Shown here: piece by piece, positions 43,979 to 56,504 of the stretch
Layout: the number at the start of each line of letters is the position of its first letter
Position numbering within the stretch: the first letter of the stretch is position 1
Assembly (NCBI GenBank): GCA_019916065.1
Contig: CM034233.1
Span: forward strand, 48,866,509-48,930,508
Length of the DNA: 64,000 nucleotides
Direction of reading: 5' to 3'
Origin: Vitellaria paradoxa
Lineage: Eukaryota; Streptophyta; Magnoliopsida; Ericales; Sapotaceae
Made by a program: the position numbers and the translations under genes
The notes under the pieces: generated by a model
Told to the model about the DNA's origin: nothing
Database searches by the model: none
What the model saw: only the letters and a program-made list of their open reading frames with translations

Positions 43979-45725
43979 TGATCGCTTTCTAATTTGGTAG
44001 TGGCTCACTCTCAAGTATAAGAGGTCGGTTGAGTTTAGTCTAGTGAGTCCTAGGTCATCTTCCACATGGAGCAAGGGTGTGACTAAATCTTTGGAAAACT
44101 TGGTTTCGAAAACACTTGCGAAAATCTTAAAAAGAAAAGATGAAAATCTTTTTGGAGTTTATGAATAGGGAATTGAGATAATGATTTGAAAATTGAAAAC
44201 ACCAATTAGATGAAAAAAGAAAACACGAAGATGCAAACTTTAACAAACTATGTAAATTGAACTTAAACAAACCATGTGAATGGAAACACTTGGCCTTAAC
44301 CTAATCTTGTAATGTCCTCGAAGGGCTGAATTCCGATATGTAATTAACGCAACCTAATTCTTACACCTATAATATTAGGTCGGAAGATTTAACAATTGAA
44401 AACCCTTTTTCGTAAGGAGATCGCTAATCTAGGGTTTTGAAATCAGGTTCGAAATCATCGGGACATGGAATTGACCTTCGATTTACACGATTGTAACCGA
44501 AGTTCAACTTTATCACAGGTGATTCATTTTTGAAAATTAATCTAGGATTACGATCCTTACGTTTTATTCAAAAGATGATAAACAAATTTCAGTTCGAACT
44601 ATCCGAATTCAGCTCCTTCGATTCAATTACATTCCTAGGTTAAAACCAAGAAAAACCGTAGCCTAACATTGCGAAAGCGTAAACGAAACCTTTCGAAAAG
44701 AAAATAATCTTCATTATGCACTCAAACATGAAAACGAAGTAAATCAAAATGGTTTTAATAACTTTCGAAATCAAATCAAACACAAACAAGCTAAGATGAA
44801 GTGTTTGCGTAAGCATAAATGACAAATATGAACAACAAGAAAGTAATCAACTTCAATTAAACTTAATAAGAATTGAACTTACAAGAGAAAATCTGAGTAC
44901 GAAGATGAAACGTAAATTCTGTAATCCAAAACGAAATCAAAACTCTAACTTTAATCTAAACTAAACTAAGAAAAGAGAAGAAGTGCGTAGGGTTTTGAAC
45001 TCTTGTACATCAGAAATTTGCCCTTTTATATCATTACATAACTCAAGGGTAAAAGTGTAATTTCATAATTCAAAATTTAACTTAAAAGTGTGCTGGAAAA
45101 GTCATTATAGGTGCCCAAGGTAAAACTCAGTTGGGCGCCCAAGGTGCCTTGCACCCAAGCCATGTGCGCCCAAGCTTCTCAGCCAAGTGTTTCCTTGATA
45201 GCTTTCTATACCTGACCTCCAATGCAATTTTGACCTTGGAGATGATAGATTTAGGCTTCAGCTATAACACAAAAGTTGTAGCCTTTTGAGTCTTCTTTCC
45301 AACGCAACAAGAATCAGGTCAATCGGAGTTGTGAGCAGAATGTTATGGTTAAAAGACTGACAGGGTGTCTAGCAGAGTTGAGCCTCGGCGGGCGCCCATG
45401 GTTTCACTCAGCCGGGAGCCCAACCTCTTGTGCGCCCAACACTTGTGTGCCCATGGTGCTTTTCAAGACAATTCCTATGTGATCCCTCCTCTGTGGGCAC
45501 CCAAGGTCTTGCTCAGCTGTGCGCCCAAGGATGACTAATTCCTTTCAGACTTGAAATTTTAAGCTCTAACTTGACTCCCTGGTGTTACATTTCTCCATTA
45601 TCCTACAAAACACACAAAGAAGAAGTAAATAATAAAAACGTGATAAAAATGAGTTTTACTTGGCAAAATGTTGATGAGAAGAGTGTGAAATGAGCTTAAA
45701 GAATGTCAATGATTGCATGCAATCA
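43979..45725 (-). mobile_element. Solo LTR (family A), 1747 bp, inside the copy-2 integrase
   Basis: It starts TGATCGCTTTCTAATTTGG and ends GCATGCAATCA. It is strongly similar to 34905-36545 over its left part. A minus-strand TATA (ATATAAAAGGG, about 45022-45031) and GGGCGCCC at 45133 and 45390 match the layout of the sister copy. It has no interior. The flanking integrase codons are collinear across it. Confidence 0.88.
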
Positions 45726-45730
45726 GTTGT

Positions 45731-46515
45731 TATTTCAAACTACTTTTTATACCCAAATCGATGGACAATCAGAACATATAATTTAGACCTTAAAGGATAT
45801 GCTTAGGACGTGTGTACTTGATTTTAGTGGTAGCTGAGTGAACCACCTTCCTCTGATTGAGTTTGCTTATAACAATAGTTACTAACTGAGAATTGAGATG
45901 GTACCTTTTGAGGCATCGTATGGTAGGCTGTGTAGATCTCCTATCTGTTGGGCCAAAGTTAGAGAAATTGCAATTACTAGGCATGAGTTTTTGTACGAGA
46001 TGACTAAGAAGGTCAAAATAATTCAGTAGAGATTTGAGATGGCATAGAGCCACTAGAAGAGTTATACAGATAGAAGGCAGAGGTCTTTGGGGTTTGAGGT
46101 AGGAGACTATGTGTTCCTGAAGGTGTCACTATGAAAAGGTCAGTTTCACTTTGTGCCTAGGGGGAAGTTGTCCGCAAGATATATCAGGCCATTTAAAGTT
46201 TCGAACAGGATTGGAGAGGCAGCTTACCATTTTGTCTTGCTTTGCCACCGTAACTTTCGGGAGTGCATGGGGTGTTTCATGTGTCCATACTTCGGAAGTA
46301 TATCACGGACACTTCCCATGTGCTGGACTGGACCGAGCTTGAGGTGGACTCAGATGTGACCTATTGGTTGAAATAATTGGAAATTTTAGATTCTCAAGAG
46401 TAAATGCTTCAAAGAAAGACCATTCCCTTTGTTATGGTGCTGTGGAAGTACCATAGTACTGAGGAGTCGACTTGAGAACAAGAGTTAGAGATGCAGAGTT
46501 GATATCCTGAGTTAT
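45731..46515 (+). pseudogene. Chromovirus integrase C-part and chromodomain (copy 2)
   Basis: It resumes with TDGQSEHII-like sequence (here YTQIDGQSEH) and KDMLRTCVLDFSGS, then HLPLIEFAYNNSY. The GPY/F-type C-terminal domain follows (RGKLSARYIRPFKVSNRIGEAAYHF) near 46160-46235. Further on, frames give SISRTLPMCWT and then LEILDSQE, a stop, MLQRKTIPFVMVLWKYHSTEES and EQELEMQS, a stop, YPELF at about 46378-46515. The IP-VLWR-H-EE-TWE-E layout is that of the chromodomain at the integrase end of Tekay/Del-type chromoviruses, which targets insertion to heterochromatin. It is decayed. Confidence 0.78.
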
Positions 46516-46583
46516 TTTTTTTATTTCTTTTCTTTTCTTATATTCTAAATTTTGAGGTCAAAATTTTTTGAAAGGGAATAGAA

Positions 46584-47230
46584 TGTAATGACTCAAATTT
46601 ATTTTATTTTATAATTTATTATTTAGTAATTTTAGTTCATTATTTAAATTTAGTATTTTAATTTTTTATTTAATTTCGGGCTACATTTAAATGGTTGAAT
46701 TTAATTGATAACTCTCAAGAGAATTATGAAATTTTAGCAAAGATGTGAAATTTTCTTAAGCTTTAATGGAGGGTATATAATTAATTAGACTTATTAAGAT
46801 TGCCTTGTTACTTTAGTTACTATATATATATATATATGATGCTATATACATTCATGTAATAAAAAAAAAAGAACCCTAGAGAGTGACAGATTGCTTTTGA
46901 TAGTAGCCAAGGCTGCCAAAATCATTCTTTGCCACCGGCTGCATAATAGATGTAAGAGGCGGTTCCGCCATGTGTGCGCTATATATGCTTTTTTTTTTTG
47001 GGTAGTTGTGTGCTATATATGCTAATACTTATGTAATTTAGCTATATATATATAACGTAACAACGAAGAACAAACTTCCACTGGGTGCATATGTACACGC
47101 ACATATATATATTTTGTTTTTATTTTTTTTTCATTGATAAAAACCACGTTCACATATGTGCATTGCCATACATGAAACAAGGAGAGGGGCCGGATTACAT
47201 GGTTTGCTTCAATTAGGTTGATATTGAATT
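46584..47230 (+). mobile_element. 3' LTR of chromovirus copy 2, left part
   Basis: It starts TGTAATGACTCAAATTTATT after a purine-rich GAAAGGGAATAGAA. Its first 250 bp parallel the start of the solo LTR at 48654. The copia element is inserted at 47230/47231. I could not find the rest of this LTR beyond 56986, so it may be deleted or too diverged. Confidence 0.65.
47226..47230. repeat. Left TSD of the copia element (GAATT)
   Basis: GAATT precedes the 5' LTR and recurs at 56982-56986 after the 3' LTR. Confidence 0.88.
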
Positions 47231-47709
47231 TGTTGTATTGCCCTGTGGTATATAAACATAGGCATTGTTTGACTCAAAGTAGGACACTAGATAAGTTCTA
47301 GTGTTGGAATAATTCTATATGTATAAGAGATAAAGTCGATCTCTTATTTTGAATAGTTGACATAATATCTAACTCTATCCTTTTAGTGGTTGAGATGAGT
47401 TAGGTATCTCACTATTATATATAGACACAAACTAGTATTGGTGATATATACAACAATCAATATTCCTCTCTCTCTCCATATATTCTCTCTTGGTTCTCTC
47501 TAGGGAACCATCTTAGTCCCTAGGGTTTTTGGTTCATATGCTTTGTAGATACTCTGGTAGTATTCTATAAAGCGAGAAAAGATCAGTTCGTAAATCTGTA
47601 TACGTGACAACGGAGCTCATAAAACAAGCAAAGATCCTGAATCAAAAAGTTTTCTGCATCAAAAAGGTACAAGGAATTTTATCTTCATTCCTTCAATTTT
47701 TTTCCTATA
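47231..47709 (+). mobile_element. 5' LTR of the copia element
   Basis: It starts TGTTGTATTGCC and ends TTTTCCTATA (CCTACA in the 3' LTR, so the terminal CA is mutated here). It is collinear with 56505-56981. Confidence 0.93.
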
Positions 47710-47710
47710 G

Positions 47711-47722
47711 TGGTATCAGATC
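47711..47722 (+). promoter_or_regulatory. Primer-binding site of the copia element
   Basis: TGGTATCAGATC starts two bases after the LTR and matches the initiator-Met tRNA site except near its end. Confidence 0.85.
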
Positions 47723-48653
47723 AATTTTATGTTTGTTTTCGCTCTTTCTTTTTTGTTGATCTAATTTTTAATTTGTTTAAAACTTAGATCTTATTGTCAC
47801 GTGTTTTATATTTAAAAAAAAAATCAAAAGCAGCCGAACTTATTTCATGATTGAAGGTGGCACTGTGTGTTTCCATCCATATTGTTAATAAAAATTTTAA
47901 TCGAAATAATCGGGCTTGGTAACGTGGGCCTATGACCCAAGTGGGGTGGAGGTCAACGAAGATGAGTTCTCGTTAGAGATGGTCATTGTTTTCTACCGTA
48001 TTTCGAATGGGATGGACTCTTCGGAGTCAATGCCCACCGGCAGATTGCTGCGTTAATGCCCACTGGCAGATTGCAAGTTTGCCATGTATTAGGGGTGGAC
48101 TTAATTGCATACAATTGTGGTTGTTTTTTCTTTGAACAGTGACCACAAGGCGTGTTGAATGCCGGCAACACATAGCCTTCTAGTACTCTCACTGAAAAAA
48201 AAAAAAACATTGAATCAACCCTGTGAATTTGCACGCGCTGTGGCATCGGTGTTTCTTTTTGTAGAAGGGAAAACATCGGGAAATCGACCCGCCCACTCCA
48301 AGTAGGGAATTAGGCCATGAGTCACTGGTGAAGGCTTGTTGTGACCCGCGGCCTCTAGAAAGGAAGGCACAACATTTTTTTGTTGGTTTGTCCAACACAA
48401 ATATATATGTTTTGTACATATATATGGCCGATCATGGTTCAATTTTTAATATATTTGCTAGAATTCTTTAATAGTTAGTGCAAAATATAATAAAATAGAA
48501 TTTTTGGGAGTGGGTTTTGAACCTACGTCCATCCAACACAAAGCCTTAACTTCACACCTTAAACCAATTTGACCAAGCCAGACATTTTGTTGGTCTGTCT
48601 AACATAATATATATATATGTTTCATATGTATATACAAGTATGTATGCATTACA
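47723..48653 (+). other. Copia leader, non-coding, left of the nested solo LTR
   Basis: No coding frame is supported. The phrase TGCCCACCGGCAGATTGC is duplicated at 48028-48046 and 48056-48074 (second copy CACTGGCAG). TATATA tracts lie at 48408-48424 and 48608-48618. Confidence 0.5.
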
Positions 48654-50502
48654 TGTAATAAGCCAGATTTTTTTTATTTAATTTAATTTAAAAATTTTTA
48701 CTTGGTAAATTTAGTTTGCTATTTAAATTTAATGAATTGAAATTTTTGAATTTTTATTTAAAAAGATTAATTTTTATTATATTTGAAAATATTTTTTAAT
48801 TTTAGAGAGAAAAGTGTAATTTTCCTAAACCTATAGGGAAAAGGTAAATAATTAAATTAGTTAGGGTTAAAATTTTGCTACTATATGTATATATATTGCT
48901 GCATTTATTTTATAAAAAAATAAAAACCTAATATGGTTGCGGTTGCCTAATTTTCTTGAGTACGCTGCGTTTTTTTTTTCTTTATGGATTGCCAGATTGC
49001 ATTTTCTTCGTCTGCTAGATTAGCCAAGGTAAGGGGAATAGGAGCCTTATGTATTTATATTGGATAGTTATTCTATTCCTTAGATTGTTTGCATCATTTC
49101 AAGTTAAAAAAAAAATTTACAAATTGTCTGACATTAATTAGCCTTGATTGATTAGTTCTTGGCATGATACAACGTAAAAGACAAAAGACAAAATGGAAAC
49201 GTGAAATTGATTTGGGCATTCGTGTATATATATATATAAGGGATTCATGGAATCCACGGGTCCACAGGTAGTTTTCATGTATATATATAATATTAAATTT
49301 GATTACACACATATATATAAAGGATTCATGGAATTCATGGCTATTTTTCGTGTATATATATATACTATTCATTTGATTATACATATAAAAGCGTCATGAT
49401 GATTTTGGTGTATACTTGAGGAATGTGTACGTGCAGCTTTGATGTTGATTGGTCACTTTATGAAAGTAGTTTGGGTTAATTTAATTGTGTACAGATTGCA
49501 GCGTGAACTGATGATTAATGTATTTTAATTCTTAAATAGATAAATAAATAAAAAGTATTGTAATGTAAGGATTAGATGGAATTTATTTATTTATTATTAT
49601 TATTATTATTATTTTTGTTTAGATTGAGAGGTATTGAAAATATCGGGTATATGTACCCAAGGTTTGGAAGTCCCAAAACCTGTACAGGGGTGGTTATCGA
49701 GTCCAGTAGGCTGGTAATCTACGAACGAGCAGATGCCTAAGGGTGGCATATTATATTTCTAAGGCTTCAGTCTAGGAAGTAGATACCGAATGATGGTGTA
49801 TATTGGTTGGGTCATGTTTCTACGGGACGACCAAGCAGACACCGAAGAATGGTATATATTGGTTGGGTCCTGTTTTTACTAGACAACCAAGCAACAGTAC
49901 CTTGAAATCAAATTAATTTTATTTGATGTGTTATGTGGTGCTAAAACACAATTAATGGTAACGAAAAGAGATTGATAAATAAATTTAAATTTCTTGTTTG
50001 AAATTGCTACTTGTGCATAATTATTTCACTTAGTAGCATGCTAGGGCATACTGCATTTATATTATTATTATTAGGGTTCTGAGCACATGTGGTATTAGTG
50101 CTCACCCCCTTATAGCTTGTGATGCACGTAATGAATTTGAGTCACGTGCTGGACCTTCTGAGCATAGGGATTAAAGTTTTTATTTATTATTTTTATGTAG
50201 TTGTTTTAGACTCTAGGAAATTTTTTTTAGTGGATGGTAACAAACCTTTATTTGTGAGGTGAAGATAAATTGTTGATTGATTTATTTTTGTGGAGATTGT
50301 TTGGGTTTAGTTTTGGAGCTTATTACCTGGTTGGCTTTGACTAAAGCATTTATTTAAATTTAAAGTTTAGTTTTATTTATTTTTATTTTTATTGCTCCAT
50401 AGAGTGTGTGTATGGCTCTGATGAATGACAGGAGAAGTTGTCAAAATGTGTATTATTTATATTTTATTCACGTGCTCGGATTATGAAATTCGAGGCGTGA
50501 CA
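48654..50502 (+). mobile_element. Solo LTR of the chromovirus family, 1849 bp, TSD TTACA
   Basis: It starts TGTAATAAGCC and ends GAGGCGTGACA. TTACA flanks both ends (48649-48653 and 50503-50507). Its 3' half matches the LTR of copy 1 (49628-50502 against 1501-2415) and its 5' half parallels the start of the copy-2 3' LTR. It lies within the copia leader and so postdates that insertion. Confidence 0.9.
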
Positions 50503-50507
50503 TTACA

Positions 50508-51420
50508 TATTGTAATTCTACAAGTGATAGATGTTTATGGTTCAATTTTTTTGAAAATTATTATTATGTGTAATAATAATAATAAAAATTATGTTTTAAT
50601 TTTTTTGAAATAGTAAAAGTTTGAAATTTAATTCCCCACTTACTTGTTTTAAAGGGTTTTATGTCATTGGGCCTTATACCAAGATTTGTTCTAGGTATTT
50701 ATGTGATGAGAATATATTCTAATAGCCCATGAATAATTAATTTGTTTAATTTTTAATTGCATAAATGAATATTTGGTGTATTCATCCTATTGTGCCAGAT
50801 CCTAGCTCCTTTAGATATGAGTTTAGTAATCTCCATTTAATATCATTATGTATGTTTTGTATGGAATTAAATAAAATTAATTAATAAAAAAATAAAATTT
50901 GGTATTTTCTATGATGCTCATGAATTTTATTGTTATTTATTTTATGTTCCAAAATAATTCTTAGAATACAAAGGAGGTGCGGCATCCCCATTTATTTATG
51001 TTTATTAGTGTGATGTAGTAGGTTTATTTTGGCAATGTAAAAAGGATGTAATTTTTTTTTTTTTTTTGGAAGCCTTGTAAGGGGATGTGTTTTGCATTAA
51101 ATTTGTAAACTTTGAATTATTTTGGCATGAGTATTAGTTATACCAATAGAGTCTTGTGGGACTCAATATTTTTAATGTATAATATGCATGTGTTGTATAA
51201 ACCTTGTGGAAAGTGGGAGTCGTTCCCATATTTTATTTTAAAAGTAATTAGATACTTTATTCTAATTTACATTATAAGACATGATTACTAGCACCAAAAG
51301 TGCGAAATTTTTGATCTTATAATGTGGAAAAGAATTTTGTAGTCTAATTAATTTTAAAATAAATAACAATAATAGATATGTGCCTAATTAAAATTCCTTG
51401 CGAAAATTGTATGTAGTGAA
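50508..51420 (+). other. Copia leader, non-coding, right of the nested solo LTR
   Basis: This AT-rich sequence up to gag has no convincing frame. A T-run lies at 51051-51068. Confidence 0.5.
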
Positions 51421-52275
51421 CTGGCCTCAAAGAATATTATTGCTGAACTTAACAAGGGAGAGAAACTTGATGGCAATAACTATGACATGTGGCATAGGAA
51501 GGTTTAGTACCTCCTTAATGAAGAAGAATTGCTCGACCATTTAACCAACAGCATGGTTGCACCTACTGAAGGTACAACGACCCAGCATCGCCGTGACCAA
51601 CAGGCTTATCAAACTTGGTTCAAAAGAGATAGAAGTGCACGCTTTACTTTGTTAAGTTGTGTGTATGATGATCTCATTGGAGAATTTGAGAAATTCTCCA
51701 CTGCCAAGGAATTGTGGGATCAATTGCGCTTAAAATATGGTGGTACCACTGCCACTAGGCTACGTGCCTTAACCTTGAGATTCAACCAATATACAATAGA
51801 CCCCAAACACACCATAGCAAAGCACCTTAGGGTGATGTCTACCATGATTAGAGAAATAAAGGCAGCTGGCAATGATCTCAATGAAGAGCAGCAGATTTTG
51901 GTTGTTCTTAGGTCTTTACTTGAGAATCCATGGAGTCAGGTGAAACTTGTGCTTACACACAATGAGAGCATCAAAACTTTTGATGTTGTCTCACGTCACC
52001 TTGAGCTTGAAGCAGAGTGCAGGGATGCGAATCGCAGTGCTGCACTTGTTGCTCAAGTTGGACAGCGCAAGGGAAAGAGTCCCCAGCGTAACGACAACAA
52101 AAAAGAGCTAAACAAGGCAACCTCCAAAATCTTACGCCTCAGGTTGGAAAAGGAACCAAGCGCCGTAAAGGTAAGTGTGGTGGAAAGAAAGACAAATCTA
52201 AGCTCAAATGCTATAATTGTGGTCGCAAGGGTCACTTCGCTTTTGAGTGTAACGAGCCGAAAAGGGTAAACCCTA
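51421..52275 (+). pseudogene. Copia Gag, broken
   Basis: The frame begins at 51421 with CTG where family members have ATG, and reads LASKNIIAELNKGEKLDG then NYDMWHRKV. A TAG at 51505 interrupts it. From 51529 it is open: QAYQTWFKRDRSARFTLL, ELWDQLRLKYGGTT and LNEEQQILVVLRSLLENPW are typical of plant copia Gag (UBN2-like). After about residue 185 the frame shifts. The zinc knuckle CYNCGRKGHFAFEC (52209-52250, perfect CCHC spacing) is in another frame. The lost start codon, the stop and the frameshift make it inactive. It would form the particle and bind RNA. Confidence 0.9.
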
Positions 52276-53680
52276 GCACCAGCTCTTTCATTTTTGTTTA
52301 CTCACATGTTTATGTAGCTCATTCGCTCCTTGGTTAGATTGTAGACTTAGGAGGAAACAAACATGTAGTAAAGGATCAAGCTGGATATATAGATTATCAT
52401 CAGGTCCCAGCGAGTAGATACACAATTATAATGGGGATTGGAGCACAGGAAGATTTCCTGGGAGTTGGCACCTACCAGCTTAAGATGTGCACTGGGTGCA
52501 CTTTGCTCTTACATGATGTGCTTTATGCACCCACTGTCCGATGTAATCTACTTTTAGTTTTAGCATTATTAAACTTACGATTTTCTTTCCATTTTGAAGG
52601 TAGTGGTTGTCCATTTATCTTGATAGGATGCTTTATAGTCATGGTAGTTTAAGAGATGAGTTTTTTACACTAGATTTGGATATGGTTTTTTATAATAATT
52701 TAACTTTTATTACATCTTCTTCTTCTGATATTGTATCTGATTCTGTTAAATGGCATGCTAGACTGGGTCACATAAGGCAAGAAAGGATGGCTAGATTAGC
52801 TAGAGAAAGGCTTTTGGGCTCTCTCACTAAAGTAATCCAACCTACTTGTGAACTTTGTTTGGCTGGAAAGTCATCCAAAAAGCCTTTTGGTAAGGCTGAT
52901 GGAGCCAGTCATCCTTTAAAGCTAGTCCATTTAGATATTTGCAGACCAATGAATGTTAAGGCACGACATGGCGTATCTTATTTTATTACCTTTATAGATG
53001 ATTTCTCACGTTTTGGCTCAGTATATCTGTTAGCTCACCGTTCTGAAGTTTTAGATTGTTTCAAACGTTTCATAACTGAGGTTGAGAATCAAAAAGAAAG
53101 GAATTTTAAAGTTCTTTGTACTGATAGAGGCCGAGAATATCTTTCTGATCAGTTTAAAGGATCATGTGAGAAAAAAAGTGATACGTAGATAATTAATGAT
53201 TCCAGGTACTCCGCAACAAAATGGTGTTGCAGAGAGATAGAATTTTACTCTTTTGGATATGGTTAGGTTAATGATGGCATAGGCAAATCTCCCAATAAGT
53301 TTCTGGGGAGACGCTCTCTTAACTGCTGCCTACATATTTAACCGAGTGCTTTCAAAGTTAGTTCCTTCCACTCCATATGAGTTATGGAATGATAGAAAGC
53401 CTTGCGTCCATAGGTCTTTGCGGGTTATGTTCATAATACTTCCCATAAGTATGGGAAGTTGGGCCCAAGAGCTAATAAGTTTGTCTTCTTAAGATACTCT
53501 AAACACTTGAAAGGCTACGTTATGTACAATGAACACCCAGATGGAGGAATGACTAAGATAGAGTCACGCGATGTGGATTTTCTTGAAAATGATTTTCCAA
53601 GTATTGGTGAAGTTAAAGGGGATCTTGAACTCTATGAGTTAGAACAACCTTAAGAAGATGTACCTTTATCTCATAGGTAA
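52276..53680 (+). pseudogene. Copia protease and integrase, broken
   Basis: The protease active site reads IVDLGGNKHVVKD near 52340-52375 where D-S/T-G-A is expected, so it is probably dead. GVGTYQLKM and LLHDVLYAPTVRCNLL follow. Integrase starts with the zinc domain WHARLGHIRQERMARLA and CELCLAGK (52750-52865). The core has Asp in LVHLDICRPM and Asp in LCTDRGREY. A frameshift near 53165 precedes PGTPQQNGVAER with the catalytic Glu. Another stop follows directly (near 53237), and a further shift near 53400-53460 leads into [20 protein letters not shown], the integrase C-terminal/linker region. Confidence 0.88.
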
Positions 53681-53842
53681 GATGAGGTATCACAACCTCA
53701 TCCTATGGTTACTAGAGATAGTGGGAGCATTTCCTTACCTAGTGGAAGTATGCCACTAGGTGACTCTCAAGATTCACAATTGCGCAGATGCAGTCGTGGA
53801 ATAGTTCCTCGACGATGCTTTGAGATTTAAGGAGAGTCCTTC

Positions 53843-54900
53843 ATGATTGCCTCTGTGGATGCTGATGAGCCTGCCTCCTATGAGGAAGCCTTGAATTCAC
53901 CTGCATCTGAAAAATGGATAGCTGCTATGAAAGATGAGATGACCTCAATGGCTAAGAATCATGTATGGGAATTAGTTGACCTTCCACCTAAGCATAAGGC
54001 CATCAATAACAAGTGGGTTCTGAAGGTCAAGCACAAAGCGGATGGGTCAATTGACAGATACAAGGCCCGACTCATGGTGAAAGGTTATACCCAAAAAGAG
54101 GGCATACATTATGAGGAGACATTCTCTCCTGTGGTGAGATTTGCCTCCATTCACCTCATTCTAGCTATTGTCGCACATTTAGATTTGGAATTGTTTCAAA
54201 TGGATGTGAAGACAACATTCCTCAATAGAAAACTAGACGAGGAGATCTACATGGATCAATCAAAAGGATTTCAGGTTGAAGGACAAGAGCGTAAGGTTTG
54301 TCGCTTAAAGCGTTCTATTTACGGCCTGAAACAATCGTCTAGACAATGGTACATTCGATTTCATCAAGCCATTCTCTCTGTGGGATTTATGATGATTGAA
54401 GAAGATCATTGTGTATATGTCAAAAGAGAAATAGATAAGTTTCTTATTCTCTCACTTTATGAGAATGACATTTTATTAGCTGAAAATAACATGGAGATGA
54501 TTGTCGCCACTAAGATGTGGTTGTCCTCCACATTTGAGATGAAGGACATGGGTTAGGCAGATTATGTGCTTGGAGTTAAGATCTCCAGAGATCGCTCTAA
54601 GAAACTTCTTAGTATGTCCTAGGAGACTTACATAAAGAAGATCCTTGAATGATTTCATATGCACCATTCAAAGCCCATAGACACTCCAATGGAGAAGGGT
54701 CAAACTCTTAGCATTGATCAATGTCCTAGAATAGAGGAAGAGAGGAAGAAAATGGCCAATGTTCCATACGCTAGTGCAGTTGGTAGTCTGATGTATGCTA
54801 TAATGTGTACTCGACCTGACATAGGTTTTGCTATTGGTATGGTTAGCTGACACCAAAGTAATCCTAGAACTACCCATTAGGTTGTAATTAAAAGGATATT
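53843..54900 (+). pseudogene. Copia reverse transcriptase, broken
   Basis: The frame from 53843 holds EALNSPASEKWIAAMKDEM, NHVWELVDLPP, NNKWVLKVKHKADGSIDRYKAR, YTQKEGIHYEETFSPVV and LFQMDVKTTFLN. Later comes VCRLKRSIYGLKQSSRQWY. At the polymerase active site, where YVDD is expected, it reads YEND (LSLYENDILLAENN near 54455-54485), which changes a catalytic aspartate to asparagine. A stop follows at 54554 and others near 54620 and 54650. The tail includes SAVGSLMYAIMCTRPDI. Confidence 0.92.
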
Positions 54901-55432
54901 TTGATATTTGTGAGGGAATGCAGACTTCACTTTATGTTATCAAGGTGGCAGTATGAAATTAGCTGGGTATAGTGATGTAGACGGATCTGCTGACAGTGAT
55001 GAGCGCAAATCCACATCAGGTTATGCTTTCATACTTAGAGGAGGAGCCATTTCATGGTATAGTAAGAAACAACAATGTGTTTCTTTATCCACCATGAAAT
55101 CAGAGTATATTGCTTGCACTGCTACTGTGCAAGAGGCTTTATAGTTGAGGAGATTCTTACAGAGCTTAAGCATTACAAGGCACTTGGGCAAGGCTGTTGT
55201 GGTTCATTGTGATAACATAGCTGGCATAGCTTTTGCAAAAGATCTAAAATACAATGGTAGATCCAAGCACATTGATACTCATTAACATTTCATTAGAGAC
55301 ATTATTGCGTAAGGTCAAGTTATCCTAAAGTATGTCCCCACCATCGACATGGTTGCTGATCCTATGTCTAAACCCATATCAAGAGATATTTTTCACAGAT
55401 ATGTTATGGTCTTGGGTTTACGTAGGGTTTGA
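54901..55432 (+). pseudogene. Copia RNase H, broken
   Basis: LAGYSDVDGSADSDERKSTSGYAF (first Asp block) is followed by GGAISWYSKKQQCVSLSTMKSEYIA, a stop near 55142, VVHCDNIAGIAFAKD and HIDTH, then VPTIDMVADPMSKPISRDIF, ending at a TGA at 55430-55432. The domain order and the catalytic phrases are those of copia RNase H, which would degrade the RNA strand during reverse transcription. Confidence 0.9.
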
Positions 55433-56504
55433 CATTTTTTGTATAATGGACATTTTTTTATGCATTAATAAAAGAATTTTTTTGATTGCATATTATTTTG
55501 TTTAATTAGTGCACATATCTAGTCATATGAGTAAAGTCACCAGGTTTTGGTCAACCCACTCACACGGGTGATCGCCCTGGTGCTTAAATAGCGAGCAGGA
55601 TGAGACATAGATGATCACACTCTGAAGTAGTGATCTCCATTGCATTTCAAAAGCGACAAGGATTAAGTTATTATAAGTCGCCTTAGCATTGAGCTAAGAT
55701 AAGACTACATTAGTCGAACATGAAGTATATCCACGTTTCCATGAAACCTGAGAATAGCCGAATGTGAAACTCATGAGAAAGCGCTATTGAGTGACTGTCT
55801 CCAGAGGTTCAAGTTAGGCGCTATGAGAAGCGACTAGACTAAGATTCATATGGTGTTAGAGTGTGACTAACACTAAGTGGGAGCTCCACCATAGCATACA
55901 CATCATACTGTATGTGCTACTAAGTGACTATGAGAAGGAGTGCTAAAATAAATCCCTTTCTTCGTCACTGTGTGAGACTTCTGGACTATTAGTTCCATCG
56001 TATACCCTTTGGGACTTAGACTTATGTTTTGAAGTTGAGACTTGATGTTGCTACTTTAGCATGTTATCTAAGGGCCATGAATTATACGGTCCAATGGAGC
56101 ATGTCTAGGAAAGCAGTCAAGTTTAGATGGACGGACATAATGTATAAGGAAATGTCATTTGATGCCACACTGATATTTTGTAACTCATAGCCCGGGTGAC
56201 TATGTCATTGTTAGTGTTTTGATATATTCATGAGTGCAAATATAATGTGAGATCTAGCATGACTTTGTATGTGTTACAAGAGGGATTTGAGGTGCTAGAT
56301 CTAGTGTGAGTCGATGATTTGGGGTTTAAAACGAGACTTGGAGTTGTAGTGTTATATTAGTAAGATGGTAACTTAATATAATATTCCTCATTTCAGACTT
56401 TTTCGTTTTTGGTTGCACGATCCATTACCTATATGAAGAGATGAACAGGATGAGTAAATTTTGGATGAGAGATATATATATCCCCTATGTGTCCGAGTGG
56501 GAGA
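55433..56504 (+). other. Copia 3' non-coding region and polypurine tract
   Basis: This is about 1.07 kb with no coding frame between RNase H and the 3' LTR. It ends with GAGTGGGAGA at 56495-56504, the polypurine tract. Phrases such as AGTGGGAGCTCCACC (55877) could be earlier purine-rich starts. Confidence 0.7.

Noticed and set aside
34905..45725. The two family-A LTRs as 5' and 3' LTRs of one 10.8-kb element
   Set aside because: Each LTR has its own target duplication, and the enclosed chromovirus continues across the second one.
47983..48442. Minus-strand frames of 75-97 codons in the copia leader
   Set aside because: Antisense to the element, overlapping one another in several frames, and without motifs.
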